64,000 nucleotides of DNA from positions 301,001 through 365,000 of the forward strand of contig NZ_CP140706.1 in NCBI RefSeq assembly GCF_034555375.1. Direction: 5' to 3'. The notes beneath the pieces were generated by a model. That model was not told the DNA's origin. It made no database searches and saw only the letters and a program-made list of their open reading frames with translations. Below, one piece after another: positions 7,628 through 16,772 of the stretch; position 1 is the first letter of the stretch, and each line of letters begins with the position of its first letter. The stretch comes from Pseudomonas sp. B33.4. Lineage in GTDB: Bacteria > Pseudomonadota > Gammaproteobacteria > Pseudomonadales > Pseudomonadaceae. Made by a program: the position numbers and the translations under genes.

Positions 7628-10540
7628 ATGCCGCTCGCCACGTTGATTCATCGCGCCAGTTTGCCCAGCCCGCAGGTGTCTGCCGAGCAGGCCCGGCAAT
7701 GGCTGGCGGAGCATTACGGCCTCAGCGGCACGTTGCAGGCGCTTGGCAGCCAGCAGGATCTGAATTATCGCGTCGACAGCCCGCGCGGGCGGTTTGTGCT
7801 GAAAATCTGCCGTGGCGATTACGCCTTGGTGGAGCTGCAAGCCCAGCACGCCGGTCTCAAGTACCTGGCCGAGCATTCTGCGGTGACGGTGCCGCGGGTG
7901 ATCGCGGCCAATAACGGCGCGGATCTGCTGTCACTGGAGGTCGGCGGCGAAGCCGTTCATGTGCGGCTGCTGGATTACATCGAAGGCCAGCCGCTCACGC
8001 ACCTCGATCACCTGGGGCGTGACGTGGTGGCCGGGTTTGGCCGGCTCTGCGGTGAGATGGATCTGGCGCTGGTCGGGTTCGACCATCCGGGCCTTGAGCG
8101 CACGTTGCAGTGGGATGCCCGCCACGCCAGTGCACTGATCAGCCATTTGCTGCCGGTGATCAAGGATGAGCAGCAACGCGCATTGATCGCCGATGCTGCC
8201 GAACAGGCCGAGCGCCGTTTGCAGCCGTTGCAGGGCGAGCTGCCGGTGCAGGCGATCCACATGGACATCACCGATGACAACGCTGTCTGGGCGCGCGATG
8301 TCCAGCGGCACTGGCAGTTGCAGGGCGTGATCGACTTTGGCGATCTGGTGCGCACCTGGCGCATCACCGATCTGTCGGTGACCTGTGCGGCGTTGCTGCA
8401 TCACGCTGGCGGCGATCCGTTTGTGATCCTGCCGGCGGTTCAGGCCTACCACGCGGTCAACCCGCTGCAACACGAAGAGCTGCAAGCGCTGTGGCCTTTG
8501 ATTGTGGCGCGCGCGGCGGTGCTGGTGCTCAGTGGCGAGCAGCAGGTCAGCATCGACCCCGCAAACAGTTACAGCCGCGACAATCTCACCCATGAGTGGG
8601 AGATCTTCCGCGTGGCCACTTCGGTGCCGCAGGCACTGATGGAAGCGGCGATCCTCACGGCCGTCGGTCACACCTTGCCGACGATCGACAGCGCAGGTTT
8701 TGCGCCCTTGCTGCCCGGTCTGGTCGGGCGTGAATTTGCCCTGATCGATCTCGGTGTCCTGAGTCCGCATTTCGAGGCCGGCAACTGGGAGCAGGCAGGC
8801 ATTGATCAGCACCTGTTGAACGAAGCGGCGACTGCCCATGGTTTGGCGGCAAGCCGTTATGGTCAGTACCGTTTGTCACGCACTCGTCCCGACAGTGCGG
8901 TAGAGCCGGACACGTTCCCGCTGCATGTGGAACTGCGCGTGCCCGATGGCACCGCGGTGGAAGCCCCGTTTGCCGGCGTGCTGCATCAGGCGGCGGACGG
9001 TGTGCTGCAGCTGGATGGTCCACAGCTGAGCGTTCGTCTGTGGGGCGTGACACCTTCGCTGCACAGCGGCGCGGCGCTGGTCAAAGGTCAGGTGCTGGGT
9101 GCGGTCAGCGGCCCGTTGCGGGTGCAGTTGTGCCGCGGTGCGCAGCTCGATGCGCCGTTGTTTTGCACCCCGGCGCAAGCAGCCGCTTGGCAGGCGCTGT
9201 GTCCCTCGCCGGCCGCGCTGTTAGGCCTGGCTTGCGATGCAGAGCCGGAGCTGGACGCGAAAACCCTGCTCGAACGCCGCGATGCCAGTTTCGCCCGTAC
9301 GCAAAAACACTACTACGTCGACCCGCCGCGCATCGAACGTGGCTGGCGCAATCATCTGATCGATATGCAGGGCCGCTCCTATCTGGACATGCTCAACAAT
9401 GTTGCGGTGCTCGGTCACGGTCATCCGCGCATGGCAGCGGTCGCGGCGCGCCAGTGGTCGTTACTGAACACCAACTCGCGGTTCAACTATGCGGCGGTGG
9501 CGGAGTTTTCCGAGCGCTTGCTGAAACTGGCACCGGAAGGCATGGATCGAGTGTTTCTGGTCAACAGCGGCAGCGAGGCCAATGACCTGGCGATTCGTCT
9601 GGCGTGGGCCTACAGCGGTGGGCGCGACATGATCAGTGTGCTCGAGGCCTATCACGGCTGGACGGTCGGCGCCGATGCGGTATCGACCTCGATCGCCGAC
9701 AACCCGAAAGCGTTGGAAAGCCGCCCGGACTGGGTGCATCCGGTACCGGCGCCAAACACTTATCGCGGTGAATTCCGTGGCCTCGATTCGGCGCCGGATT
9801 ACGTGCGCAGCGTTGAGCATCACCTGGCAAAACTCGCCGAGCACAAGCGCCAATTGGCCGGGTTTATCTGCGAGCCGGTGTATGGCAATGCCGGCGGCAT
9901 TTCGCTGCCGCCGGGTTATCTGAAACAGGTTTACGCCTTGGTGCGTGCGCAGGGCGGCGTGTGCATCGCCGATGAAGTGCAGGTTGGTTACGGGCGCATG
10001 GGCCGTTTCTTCTGGGGCTTTGAAGAACAGGGCGTGGTGCCGGACATCATCTGCATGGCCAAGGGTATGGGCAACGGTCAGCCACTGGGGGCGGTCATCA
10101 CTCGCCGGGAAATTGCCGAAGCGCTGGAGGCTGAGGGTTATTTCTTTTCGTCAGCGGGTGGCAGTCCGGTCAGTTGCCAGATCGGCATGGCGGTGCTCGA
10201 TGTCATGGAAGAAGAAAAGCTCTGGGAGAACGCGCAGGTGGTCGGTGGCCACTTCAAGGCGCGGCTCGAAGCGTTGATCGATAAACATCCGCTGGTGGGC
10301 GCAGTGCACGGTTCCGGGTTCTATCTCGGACTTGAGCTGATCCGCAATCGCGAGACGCTGGAACCGGCGACCGAGGAGACCGCATTGCTCTGTGATCGCT
10401 TGCGTGAGCTGGGGATTTTCATGCAGCCGACCGGTGATGATCTGAACATTCTCAAGATCAAACCGCCGATGGTGACGCCACGCCAGAGTGTCGACTTCTT
10501 CGTCGACATGTTGGATCGGGTGCTCACCGAGGGCCTCTGA
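7628..10540 (+). CDS. Fused APH-family kinase and class III aminotransferase-fold (phospholyase-like) enzyme
   Basis: A 970-residue three-part protein. Residues about 1-340 are an aminoglycoside-phosphotransferase/choline-kinase-like domain (QAIHMDITDDNAVW catalytic loop, GVIDFGDLVRTW metal loop). Residues about 430-530 resemble a degenerate M23 or biotinyl-like barrel that lacks zinc ligands. Residues about 555-970 are a class III PLP enzyme (NSGSEANDLAIRLA; PLP Lys in MAKGMGNGQPLGAVI). The same two activities occur in animal hydroxylysine kinase and 5-phosphohydroxylysine phospholyase, so phosphorylation followed by beta-elimination of a hydroxylated amine is a reasonable inference. The substrate is unproven. 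It lies just upstream of aguB-aguA, separated by a REP element. Confidence 0.85.
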   Translation: MPLATLIHRASLPSPQVSAEQARQWLAEHYGLSGTLQALGSQQDLNYRVDSPRGRFVLKICRGDYALVELQAQHAGLKYLAEHSAVTVPRVIAANNGADLLSLEVGGEAVHVRLLDYIEGQPLTHLDHLGRDVVAGFGRLCGEMDLALVGFDHPGLERTLQWDARHASALISHLLPVIKDEQQRALIADAAEQAERRLQPLQGELPVQAIHMDITDDNAVWARDVQRHWQLQGVIDFGDLVRTWRITDLSVTCAALLHHAGGDPFVILPAVQAYHAVNPLQHEELQALWPLIVARAAVLVLSGEQQVSIDPANSYSRDNLTHEWEIFRVATSVPQALMEAAILTAVGHTLPTIDSAGFAPLLPGLVGREFALIDLGVLSPHFEAGNWEQAGIDQHLLNEAATAHGLAASRYGQYRLSRTRPDSAVEPDTFPLHVELRVPDGTAVEAPFAGVLHQAADGVLQLDGPQLSVRLWGVTPSLHSGAALVKGQVLGAVSGPLRVQLCRGAQLDAPLFCTPAQAAAWQALCPSPAALLGLACDAEPELDAKTLLERRDASFARTQKHYYVDPPRIERGWRNHLIDMQGRSYLDMLNNVAVLGHGHPRMAAVAARQWSLLNTNSRFNYAAVAEFSERLLKLAPEGMDRVFLVNSGSEANDLAIRLAWAYSGGRDMISVLEAYHGWTVGADAVSTSIADNPKALESRPDWVHPVPAPNTYRGEFRGLDSAPDYVRSVEHHLAKLAEHKRQLAGFICEPVYGNAGGISLPPGYLKQVYALVRAQGGVCIADEVQVGYGRMGRFFWGFEEQGVVPDIICMAKGMGNGQPLGAVITRREIAEALEAEGYFFSSAGGSPVSCQIGMAVLDVMEEEKLWENAQVVGGHFKARLEALIDKHPLVGAVHGSGFYLGLELIRNRETLEPATEETALLCDRLRELGIFMQPTGDDLNILKIKPPMVTPRQSVDFFVDMLDRVLTEGL

Positions 10541-10551
10541 CACTCACCCCA

Positions 10552-10636
10552 TGTAGGAGCTGCCGAAGGCTGCGATCTTTTGATCTTGTCTTTCAATAGC
10601 AAAATCAAGAGATCGCAGCCTTCGGCAGCTCCTACA
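10552..10636. repeat. REP-type palindrome (GTAGGAGCTGCCG class)
   Basis: Near-perfect long palindrome: TGTAGGAGCTGCCGAAGGCT at the left and its complement at the right. It is the second copy of the element at 780-864. It separates the fusion enzyme gene from aguB, so it may end the upstream transcript. Confidence 0.85.
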
Positions 10637-10686
10637 TGGATACGGTTGTAATTCGATTTGTATCGGCTTTCTTTGCGCTAAATTAG

Positions 10687-10730
10687 ACGAAATGCATTTT
10701 CGTAGCTTCTAAAGCCGATATTTATCGGCT
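10687..10730. promoter_or_regulatory. Palindromic operator candidates upstream of aguB
   Basis: Two inverted repeats lie 100-145 bases before the aguB start. One is ACGAAATGCATTTTCGT at 10687-10703 (imperfect). The other is the perfect AGCCGATATTTATCGGCT at 10713-10730. A further half site, TATCGGCT, occurs at 10661-10668. They fit binding sites for a repressor of the agu genes, but no agu regulator gene is present in the window. Confidence 0.5.
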
Positions 10731-10832
10731 ATAAAGTCGCCATTGCTCCGGCATGGCGTCTCGCTGTCCGGTGCGCGCGTTTTCTTTTCGGTCGAATTGT
10801 CGACCGTCAAAGCACTTGCCCGGAGATGATTC

Positions 10833-11711
10833 ATGAGCCGTATCGTTACCGTCGCCGCCACTCAGATGGCCTGTTCGTGGGATCTGCCAGCCAACCTCGA
10901 AATCGCTGAAAGGCTGGTGCGCGAAGCCGCCGCCAAAGGCGCGCAGATCATCCTGATTCAGGAGCTGTTCGAGGCGCCGTACTTCTGCCAGAAGCCGAAC
11001 CCGGACTACCTGCAACTGGCGACGACGGTGGAAGACAACGTCGCGATCAGGCACTTCCAGAAAGTCGCCAAAGAACTGCAAGTGGTGCTGCCGATCAGCT
11101 TCTATGAGCTGGCCGGCCGCGCGCGTTTCAACAGCATCGCGATCATCGACGCCGACGGCAGCAACCTCGGGATTTATCGTAAAAGCCACATCCCGGACGG
11201 CCCGGGCTACCACGAGAAGTATTACTTCAACCCGGGCGATACCGGTTTCAAAGTGTGGAACACCCGATACGCGAAGATTGGCGTGGGCATCTGCTGGGAT
11301 CAGTGGTTCCCGGAAGCCGCACGCAGCATGGCGTTGCAAGGGGCGGAAATTCTCTTCTATCCAACGGCAATTGGCAGCGAGCCGCACGACAAGACTATCT
11401 CGTCGCGCGATCACTGGCAGCGTGTGCAACAGGGCCATGCCGGCGCCAACCTGATGCCGCTGATCGCCAGCAACCGCATCGGCAATGAAGAACAGGACGG
11501 CTACGACATCACGTTCTACGGCTCTTCGTTCATCGCCAACCAGTTCGGCGAAAAAGTGCAGGAGCTGAATAAAACCGAAGAAGGTATTCTTGTGCACACT
11601 TTCAACCTCGACGAGCTCGAACACATTCGCAGCGCGTGGGGTTCATTCCGTGACCGCCGTCCGAACCTGTACGGCGCGTTGAAAACCCTCGACGGTTCCC
11701 TGGAGTCCTGA
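10833..11711 (+). CDS. aguB: N-carbamoylputrescine amidase
   Basis: A 292-residue nitrilase-superfamily enzyme that converts N-carbamoylputrescine to putrescine, CO2 and ammonia. The Glu-Lys-Cys triad is visible: Glu in [10 protein letters not shown], Lys in [10 protein letters not shown] and Cys in [11 protein letters not shown]. It has CCGGAGATG ahead of the start. It lies 5 bases upstream of aguA, so both steps from agmatine to putrescine are encoded together. Confidence 0.95.
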   Translation: MSRIVTVAATQMACSWDLPANLEIAERLVREAAAKGAQIILIQELFEAPYFCQKPNPDYLQLATTVEDNVAIRHFQKVAKELQVVLPISFYELAGRARFNSIAIIDADGSNLGIYRKSHIPDGPGYHEKYYFNPGDTGFKVWNTRYAKIGVGICWDQWFPEAARSMALQGAEILFYPTAIGSEPHDKTISSRDHWQRVQQGHAGANLMPLIASNRIGNEEQDGYDITFYGSSFIANQFGEKVQELNKTEEGILVHTFNLDELEHIRSAWGSFRDRRPNLYGALKTLDGSLES

Positions 11712-11716
11712 TCCCG

Positions 11717-12823
11717 ATGACCACCTTGAAAAGTACCCCGCGCGCCGACGGCTTTCACATGCCGGCCGAGTGGGCGCCACAGACGCAGACCTGGATGATC
11801 TGGCCAGAGCGCCCGGACAACTGGCGTCTTGGCGGCAAACCGGCGCAAGCCGCACACGCAGCAGTGGCCAAGGCCATTGCGCGCTTTGAACCGGTGACCG
11901 TTGCCGTTTCCGCCGGCCAATACGAAAACGCCCGCGCGCGTCTCGACGTGCCGAATATCCGCGTGGTCGAGATGTCCAGCGATGACGCTTGGGTACGCGA
12001 CAGCGGCCCGACCTTCGTCATCAACAACAGCGGCGAAGTGCGCGGTGTGAACTGGGACTTCAACGCTTGGGGCGGCTTTGACGGCGGCCTGTACTCGCCG
12101 TGGAATCGTGACTCGCAGGTGGGCGGCAAGATCCTTGAGATCGAACGCAGCCCGCGTTATCGCACCGAAGGTTTTGTGCTCGAAGGCGGTTCGATTCACG
12201 TCGACGGCGAAGGCACGCTGATCACCACCGAAGAATGCCTGCTCAACCGCAATCGCAACCCGCATCTGGGCCGCGAAGAGATTGAAGCGGTGCTGAGCGC
12301 CAATCTGTCTGTGGATAAAATCATCTGGCTGCCGGACGGTTTGTTCAACGACGAAACCGATGGCCATGTGGATAACTTCTGCTGTTACGTGCGTCCGGGT
12401 GAAGTGCTGCTGGCGTGGACCGACGATCCGCAGGATCCGAACTACCCGCGCTGCCAGGCGGCAATGAAAGTCCTGCAAAGCAGCACTGACGCCAAGGGTC
12501 GCCCATTCACGGTGCACAAAATGCCGATTCCGGGGCCGCTGTTTGCCACCGAAGAAGAGTGCGCCGGTGTCGATCCGGTGGACGGCACGCAGGAGCGCAA
12601 TCCGTCGGTGCGCCTGGCTGGCTCCTACGTGAACTTCCTGATCGTCAATGGCGGCATCATTGCGCCGAGCTTTGACGATCCGATGGATGCCCCGGCCAAG
12701 GAAATCCTGCAGAAACTCTTCCCGCAGCACGAAGTGGTGATGGTACCGGGCCGCGAACTGTTACTGGGTGGCGGCAATATCCACTGCCTTACCCAACAGC
12801 AACCCGCGCCGCACAACGAGTGA
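11717..12823 (+). CDS. aguA: Agmatine deiminase
   Basis: A 368-residue guanidino-group-modifying enzyme that hydrolyses agmatine to N-carbamoylputrescine and ammonia. Family motifs include [18 protein letters not shown], the catalytic His region ETDGHVDNF and the C-terminal [13 protein letters not shown] with Cys357. It is the second gene of the agu operon and is followed by a strong terminator. Confidence 0.96.
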   Translation: MTTLKSTPRADGFHMPAEWAPQTQTWMIWPERPDNWRLGGKPAQAAHAAVAKAIARFEPVTVAVSAGQYENARARLDVPNIRVVEMSSDDAWVRDSGPTFVINNSGEVRGVNWDFNAWGGFDGGLYSPWNRDSQVGGKILEIERSPRYRTEGFVLEGGSIHVDGEGTLITTEECLLNRNRNPHLGREEIEAVLSANLSVDKIIWLPDGLFNDETDGHVDNFCCYVRPGEVLLAWTDDPQDPNYPRCQAAMKVLQSSTDAKGRPFTVHKMPIPGPLFATEEECAGVDPVDGTQERNPSVRLAGSYVNFLIVNGGIIAPSFDDPMDAPAKEILQKLFPQHEVVMVPGRELLLGGGNIHCLTQQQPAPHNE

Positions 12824-12889
12824 GTTGAGTCGTAACAGCTTGAGTTGATTAACAAATCAGCCGAGCAATGATTAGCTCGCTATGCATGC

Positions 12890-12928
12890 AAAGAAGCCCG
12901 CAGCCCGGTTGGACTGCGGGCTTCTTTG
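12890..12928 (+). terminator. Rho-independent terminator after aguA
   Basis: Stem AAGAAGCCCGCAG paired with CTGCGGGCTTCTT (13 perfect pairs) around a 10-base loop. The A-run before and TT-rich sequence after allow it to act on both strands. Confidence 0.85.
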
Positions 12929-12956
12929 TATCCGCTTGTCGACAAATGCGAAACCT

Positions 12957-12972
12957 TGGCATAGCTCTTGTA
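12957..12972 (+). promoter_or_regulatory. Sigma-54-like promoter before a small conserved gene
   Basis: TGGCATAGCTCTTGTA resembles the -24/-12 consensus TGGCAC-N5-TTGCW, with GG and then GT instead of GC at the downstream element. It lies about 100 bases before the gene at 13070. The imperfect -12 box lowers confidence. A perfect inverted repeat AGAACT-N5-AGTTCT follows at 13001-13017 in the presumed leader. Confidence 0.4.
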
Positions 12973-13069
12973 TTCATCACCCGTGCACTAGGGAGGGGGG
13001 AGAACTTCAACAGTTCTGTCATAAACCTTGGATAACGTAGCCGCTCACGAACGGGGAGAGAGCGCTGAA

Positions 13070-13282
13070 ATGAACGCCGAAGTGAACGTAGTCAGCGAGC
13101 GGACGTTGCATCCCATGGCCGTTAACGGCGAATCGCTCCAGATTGTCGCGCACTGGTTGAAGTCCAATGGAACGCGTCAGATCAGGCAACCTGATCCGCG
13201 CCGGATGATGATCGAGCGTTACCCCGCTGACCTGTTCAGCGAGGCCGAACTGGATGCGTTGTGGGCTGTGATGGAAGGATAA
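13070..13282 (+). CDS. Small conserved-looking protein of unknown function
   Basis: A 70-residue acidic/amphipathic protein beginning MNAEVNVVSERTLHPM, with no membrane segment or recognised motif. The ATG at 13070 was preferred because GGGGAGAGAG lies upstream; an in-frame TTG at 13028 would add 14 residues. It has its own promoter region and its own terminator, which argues for a real monocistronic gene. I do not recognise the family. Confidence 0.6.
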   Translation: MNAEVNVVSERTLHPMAVNGESLQIVAHWLKSNGTRQIRQPDPRRMMIERYPADLFSEAELDALWAVMEG

Positions 13283-13302
13283 GAAGAACAACAGGGATTG
13301 GT

Positions 13303-13333
13303 AAAAGCGCTGCCGGGATGGCGGCGCTTTTTT
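13303..13333 (+). terminator. Rho-independent terminator
   Basis: AAAAGCGCTGCC pairs with GGCGGCGCTTTT around GGGAT, with one G-U pair, followed by a run of T. It ends the transcript of the 70-residue protein gene. Confidence 0.8.
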
Positions 13334-13353
13334 ATGCACCATACAAAAACCAA

Positions 13354-13443
13354 TGTAGGAGTGAGCCTGCTCGCGATAGCGGTGTGTCAGTCGACATCAA
13401 TATCAACTGACACACCGCTATCGCGAGCAGGCTCACTCCTACA
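13354..13443. repeat. REP-type palindrome (GTAGGAGTGAGCC class)
   Basis: TGTAGGAGTGAGCCTGCTCG at the left and its complement at the right, continuing inward as a nearly perfect cruciform through GCGATAGCGGTGTGTCAG. Related copies lie at 47261, 56547 and 59581. Confidence 0.9.
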
Positions 13444-13457
13444 GGTTTTGCGTTGAA

Positions 13458-15563
13458 TCAGAAGGAATAGGTGCCGGTCATCACGACGCTGCGCGGTGCG
13501 CCCGGTTGGATTTGATACTGGCTGGTCGCCGACGCGTAATACTCACGGTCGGTGATGTTGTTCAGCGCCGCGCGCAAATCCCAATCCTTGAAGCGGTAAC
13601 CGACCAGCGCATCCCAGCGACCATAACCCGGCAACACCGTGGTGTTGGCGTTATCGGCATAGCGCTGGCCGACCAGGGTCAGACCGGTTTCGCCGTACCA
13701 GCCCATTTCCGGTTTCCAGGTCAGGAACAGGCTGCCGTTGTGCTTGGCGACGTTGTTGATGCGTTTGCCTTCCAGGCCGTTGTTGTCCTTCTCGATCTTC
13801 GCGTCCTGCATACCGACGCCACCGCGCACGTACCAGTTGCCGACGATGTTGCCGGTGGCCGTCAACTCGATCCCGCGAGAACGTTGCAGACCGGACATCA
13901 CGGTCAGGGTCGGGTCGTTCGGATCAGTGGTGCGGCGGTTGTAGAGTTCCAGGTCATAGATCGCCAGCGTGGTGCTCAAGCGGTCATCGAACCAGTCGCT
14001 CTTCACGCCGATCTCTTTTTGCTTGGTCAGCTCGGGACTGAGGTCGTTGGTGTTGCCGGCCGCACCTGGGGTGATGCCGATCAAGCCGCCGCCCACTGGC
14101 GAAAACGTTTTCGACCACGAGGCGTAGAACGAATGGTTCTGCAGCGGCGTCCAGACCAGGCCGACGCGCGGGCTGGTGCTGTGGCTGTCGCGGTTTTCCG
14201 AGATGTTGCGCAGCTTGTTGGTCGACTCGATATCGAAGGTGTCGTAACGCAGACCGGCCAGAACCTGCCATTGATCGTTCAGGCGCAACTGATCCTGCAC
14301 GTAGACTGCGCGGCTTTCGACTTCGGTGTGGCTGCTGCTGGAAACCTGCATGCTGCCGGTGTGGCGCAGATCGCGATTCGGATTGAAGAGGTCGAGCGAC
14401 GGCACCGGTTGTGCTCCCGGCGTTCTACCGGTGGCGGCGTTGTACAGCGTCGGATCGCGGCGCTGGCTGCCGATCTCGATCCCGGTCAACAGGCGATGCT
14501 CAAGGCCGAAGGTATCGAAACCACCTTCCAGTTCAACGTTGTTGTAAACGTTGCGGGTGGTCAGATCCTGCTGCCAGTGCTGGCGCGTGACCTTGTTGGT
14601 CGCCGGGGTGTAACCAGTGAGGTAGGTGTTGTCGAAATCACTGTCGAGCTTGAACACGCCGAGGGTCTGGCGCAGTTGCCAGTTGTCGTTGATCTCGTAA
14701 GTGAGTTTCGAGCGCAGCGATTGCGACTTGTCGTCGATGAAGTCGTGATCGTTGCCGTAGGTCGTGTCGCGCCCGACATCGGCCGGGCGTCCGTTGACGC
14801 CGGGGATGCCGCGATCCGGCGTGCGGTTGTAGCGACTGTATTCGTACTGCACCAGCCAGTTCAGATCCGGCGTCAGTTGCCAGCTCATCGACGGCGCGAA
14901 CAGTTGGCGATTGCCGCTGACGCCGTCACGGAAGCTGTTTTCATCCATGTTGCCCATGTTCAGGCGCAGGCTGATGTTTTCGCTCGGGTCAGTACTGAGG
15001 TCGGCGTAAAGACTGCGCAAATCTTCGCTGCCAGCCTGGGCTTCGATGGTCGAGCGGCGGCCGAACTCGGGCATTTTGCTCACGCGGTTGACGATCCCGC
15101 CCTGACTGCCGCGGCCGTACAGCACGGCGGCCGGGCCTTTGAGCACTTCGACGCGTTCGATGTTGTGCAGGTCGCGTTTGTATTGGCTGTCGTCGCGGAT
15201 GCCGTCGAGATAGAAATCGTTGCTGGCATCGAAGCCGCGAATGCGCAGGCTGTCGAAGCGGGTGTCGGCGCTGCTGCTGACGTTGGGCATGCCGCTCAAG
15301 GCGTCACCAATATCGTTGGTGCCGTAGTTGGCGACGTTCGAAGTCTTGATCGAATCGATTGCCTGCGGCACGTAGCGCACCGGCGTCGAGGTGCGCGTTG
15401 CGGTGCTGCTGAGCTTAACGCGCGGGTCATCGGCTTGCGCTTCGGCGCTGATCGCAGTGGCGGGTAACTCGGTCGCGGAATAGGCAAAACCGCTGGACAG
15501 AAAAGCAGAAAGCCCAAGAGTGACAGGCGTAAGACGGAACGGGGCAGGCATTGAACAGCGCAT
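13458..15563 (-). CDS. TonB-dependent siderophore receptor
   Basis: A 701-residue outer-membrane receptor. It has a signal peptide (VTLGLSAFLSSGFAYSA), a plug domain (about residues 55-160, with RIRGFDASNDFYLDGIRDD and VEVLKGPAAVLYGRGSQGG) and a beta barrel ending in an aromatic residue (VVMTGTYSF). The plug sequence resembles catecholate-type ferric siderophore receptors; the ligand is not certain. A Fur-box-like palindrome lies about 33 bases upstream. An in-frame ATG four codons later (15551) is an alternative start. Confidence 0.9.
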   Translation of the reverse strand: MRCSMPAPFRLTPVTLGLSAFLSSGFAYSATELPATAISAEAQADDPRVKLSSTATRTSTPVRYVPQAIDSIKTSNVANYGTNDIGDALSGMPNVSSSADTRFDSLRIRGFDASNDFYLDGIRDDSQYKRDLHNIERVEVLKGPAAVLYGRGSQGGIVNRVSKMPEFGRRSTIEAQAGSEDLRSLYADLSTDPSENISLRLNMGNMDENSFRDGVSGNRQLFAPSMSWQLTPDLNWLVQYEYSRYNRTPDRGIPGVNGRPADVGRDTTYGNDHDFIDDKSQSLRSKLTYEINDNWQLRQTLGVFKLDSDFDNTYLTGYTPATNKVTRQHWQQDLTTRNVYNNVELEGGFDTFGLEHRLLTGIEIGSQRRDPTLYNAATGRTPGAQPVPSLDLFNPNRDLRHTGSMQVSSSSHTEVESRAVYVQDQLRLNDQWQVLAGLRYDTFDIESTNKLRNISENRDSHSTSPRVGLVWTPLQNHSFYASWSKTFSPVGGGLIGITPGAAGNTNDLSPELTKQKEIGVKSDWFDDRLSTTLAIYDLELYNRRTTDPNDPTLTVMSGLQRSRGIELTATGNIVGNWYVRGGVGMQDAKIEKDNNGLEGKRINNVAKHNGSLFLTWKPEMGWYGETGLTLVGQRYADNANTTVLPGYGRWDALVGYRFKDWDLRAALNNITDREYYASATSQYQIQPGAPRSVVMTGTYSF

Positions 15564-15595
15564 CCGAGAGGGTGGAAGAATTCGATCGCGCGAAT

Positions 15596-15614
15596 GGTAA
15601 TGCTTTGCATTTAC
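15596..15614. promoter_or_regulatory. Fur-box-like palindrome before the TonB receptor
   Basis: GGTAATGCTTTGCATTTAC is an imperfect palindrome matching 12 of 19 positions of the Fur consensus GATAATGATAATCATTATC. Its place in the promoter of a siderophore receptor makes iron repression likely. Confidence 0.55.
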
Positions 15615-15806
15615 TTCCGTTAATTATTCCTTATAAGTTCCCCTGTCTGATTGTTTCAATTTGTGTCCGTATCGACACAATCTGACCGCTCGGCCAATTC
15701 GACCGATTCATGAAACAGACTGAAAGCCATTCCGGCGTTTTTCCGCATGAGTGCGGGGACTAATCTGCCGCCATCGATTTCTCTCACTTTTGCCGGAGCT
15801 TTCCCC

Positions 15807-16475
15807 ATGATTCTTCATTACATCTACGACCCGTTGTGTGGCTGGTGTTATGGCGCCAAGCCGCTGGTAGAAGCGGCGCAGGCTGTGTTGCCAGTGGTCG
15901 CCCATGCCGGGGGCATGATGAGTGGTGCCAATCGCCAGCGTGTTTCCTCGCAATTGCGCAATTACGTCATGCCCCACGACCGACGCATTGCCGAGTACAC
16001 CGGTCAGCCGTTTGGCGAGGCGTATTTCGACGGTTTACTGCGCGATCACTCAGCCGTCTTCGATTCAACGCCACCGATTGCTGCGGTCATGGCGGCCGAA
16101 GCCATCGACCGAGGCGGTTTGCGTATGCTGGGGCGGTTGCAGACCGCGCACTATGTAGAAGGGCGACGCATTGCCGATTCAGCCGTGCTGTTGGAGTTGG
16201 CGATGCAGATGGGCTATGCGCAGGAAGATTTCCACATTGCGTTTGAGTCCGTTGATAGCGAGGGGCACATAAAAGCCAGTCGCCATTTTTTGGCGCAATT
16301 AGGCGGCCAGGGTTTTCCAACGATTGCTCTGGAGCAGAACGGCACGTTCCAGTTGGTCGACATCAGTCCCTGGCTGGGCAAGCCGCAGGCATTTGCCGAT
16401 TGGTTGAAACAGGCAATCGTCCTCGATGAAACCGGTAAAACTTCTGCATTTTGTTCTATCGATGGTTGCGCCTGA
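15807..16475 (+). CDS. DsbA-family protein (thioredoxin-fold oxidoreductase)
   Basis: A 222-residue protein starting MILHYIYDPLCGWCYGAKPL, with a CGWC redox motif at residues 11-14 and the helical insertion typical of DsbA-like/FrnE-like proteins. A later loop, GQGFPTIAL, carries the expected cis-Pro. There is no signal peptide, so it is probably cytoplasmic. The ATG at 15807 has CCGGAG 8 bases upstream; the frame is open upstream but without homology. The partner or substrate is unknown. Confidence 0.85.
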   Translation: MILHYIYDPLCGWCYGAKPLVEAAQAVLPVVAHAGGMMSGANRQRVSSQLRNYVMPHDRRIAEYTGQPFGEAYFDGLLRDHSAVFDSTPPIAAVMAAEAIDRGGLRMLGRLQTAHYVEGRRIADSAVLLELAMQMGYAQEDFHIAFESVDSEGHIKASRHFLAQLGGQGFPTIALEQNGTFQLVDISPWLGKPQAFADWLKQAIVLDETGKTSAFCSIDGCA

Positions 16476-16577
16476 TACGCGCTGGATTCACTGACTGTAT
16501 GCATTTCCCAGCAAGGAGTCAGCGCAAAATTTACGTTTCTTAGACGATTTTTACCTATTTAAAGACGATTCTTGAAA

Positions 16578-16607
16578 TTGACACATTGTTCAGGGCGCGG
16601 CTACGAT
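16578..16607 (+). promoter_or_regulatory. Sigma-70-type promoter for the oprE leader or a small RNA
   Basis: TTGACA (16578-16583) and TACGAT (16602-16607) are separated by 18 bases. The start of transcription would be near 16614, only about 40 bases before an intrinsic terminator. Confidence 0.6.
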
Positions 16608-16613
16608 TCGGCC

Positions 16614-16690
16614 CAACGCCTGTGGCCAACCGCCATGACTCAAAACAAGGAGCAGGCCCGCCATCACGTTATCGTGGGCGGGCCTTTTTG
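16614..16690 (+). ncRNA. Candidate small RNA or attenuated leader upstream of oprE
   Basis: From the promoter at 16578-16607 a transcript of about 76 bases would end at a strong stem-loop with T5 at 16654-16689: AGGCCCGCC pairs with GGCGGGCCT and CACG with CGTG around TTAT. It carries a CAAAACAAGG stretch like the A-rich Hfq/Crc targets of Pseudomonas. It may be a free small RNA or a terminator that lowers read-through into oprE. The exact ends are inferred. Confidence 0.5.
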
Positions 16691-16772
16691 TTTCGGGGTG
16701 AATAAAAGAGTGCAAAAGCGCCGTTTCCGCCGTTCGACACAGCGCGTTTCAACCCGTAATAAGGAAAACAAA

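Noticed and set aside
13506..15467. A 653-codon open frame on the plus strand
   Set aside because: It is the antisense shadow of the TonB receptor gene; low-complexity Val/Ala/Arg composition and no family resemblance.
16635..16772. An in-frame ATG upstream that would lengthen OprE by 46 residues
   Set aside because: It would place a basic, non-secretory segment before a perfect signal peptide, and the terminator hairpin lies inside it; the start at 16773 has a good ribosome site.
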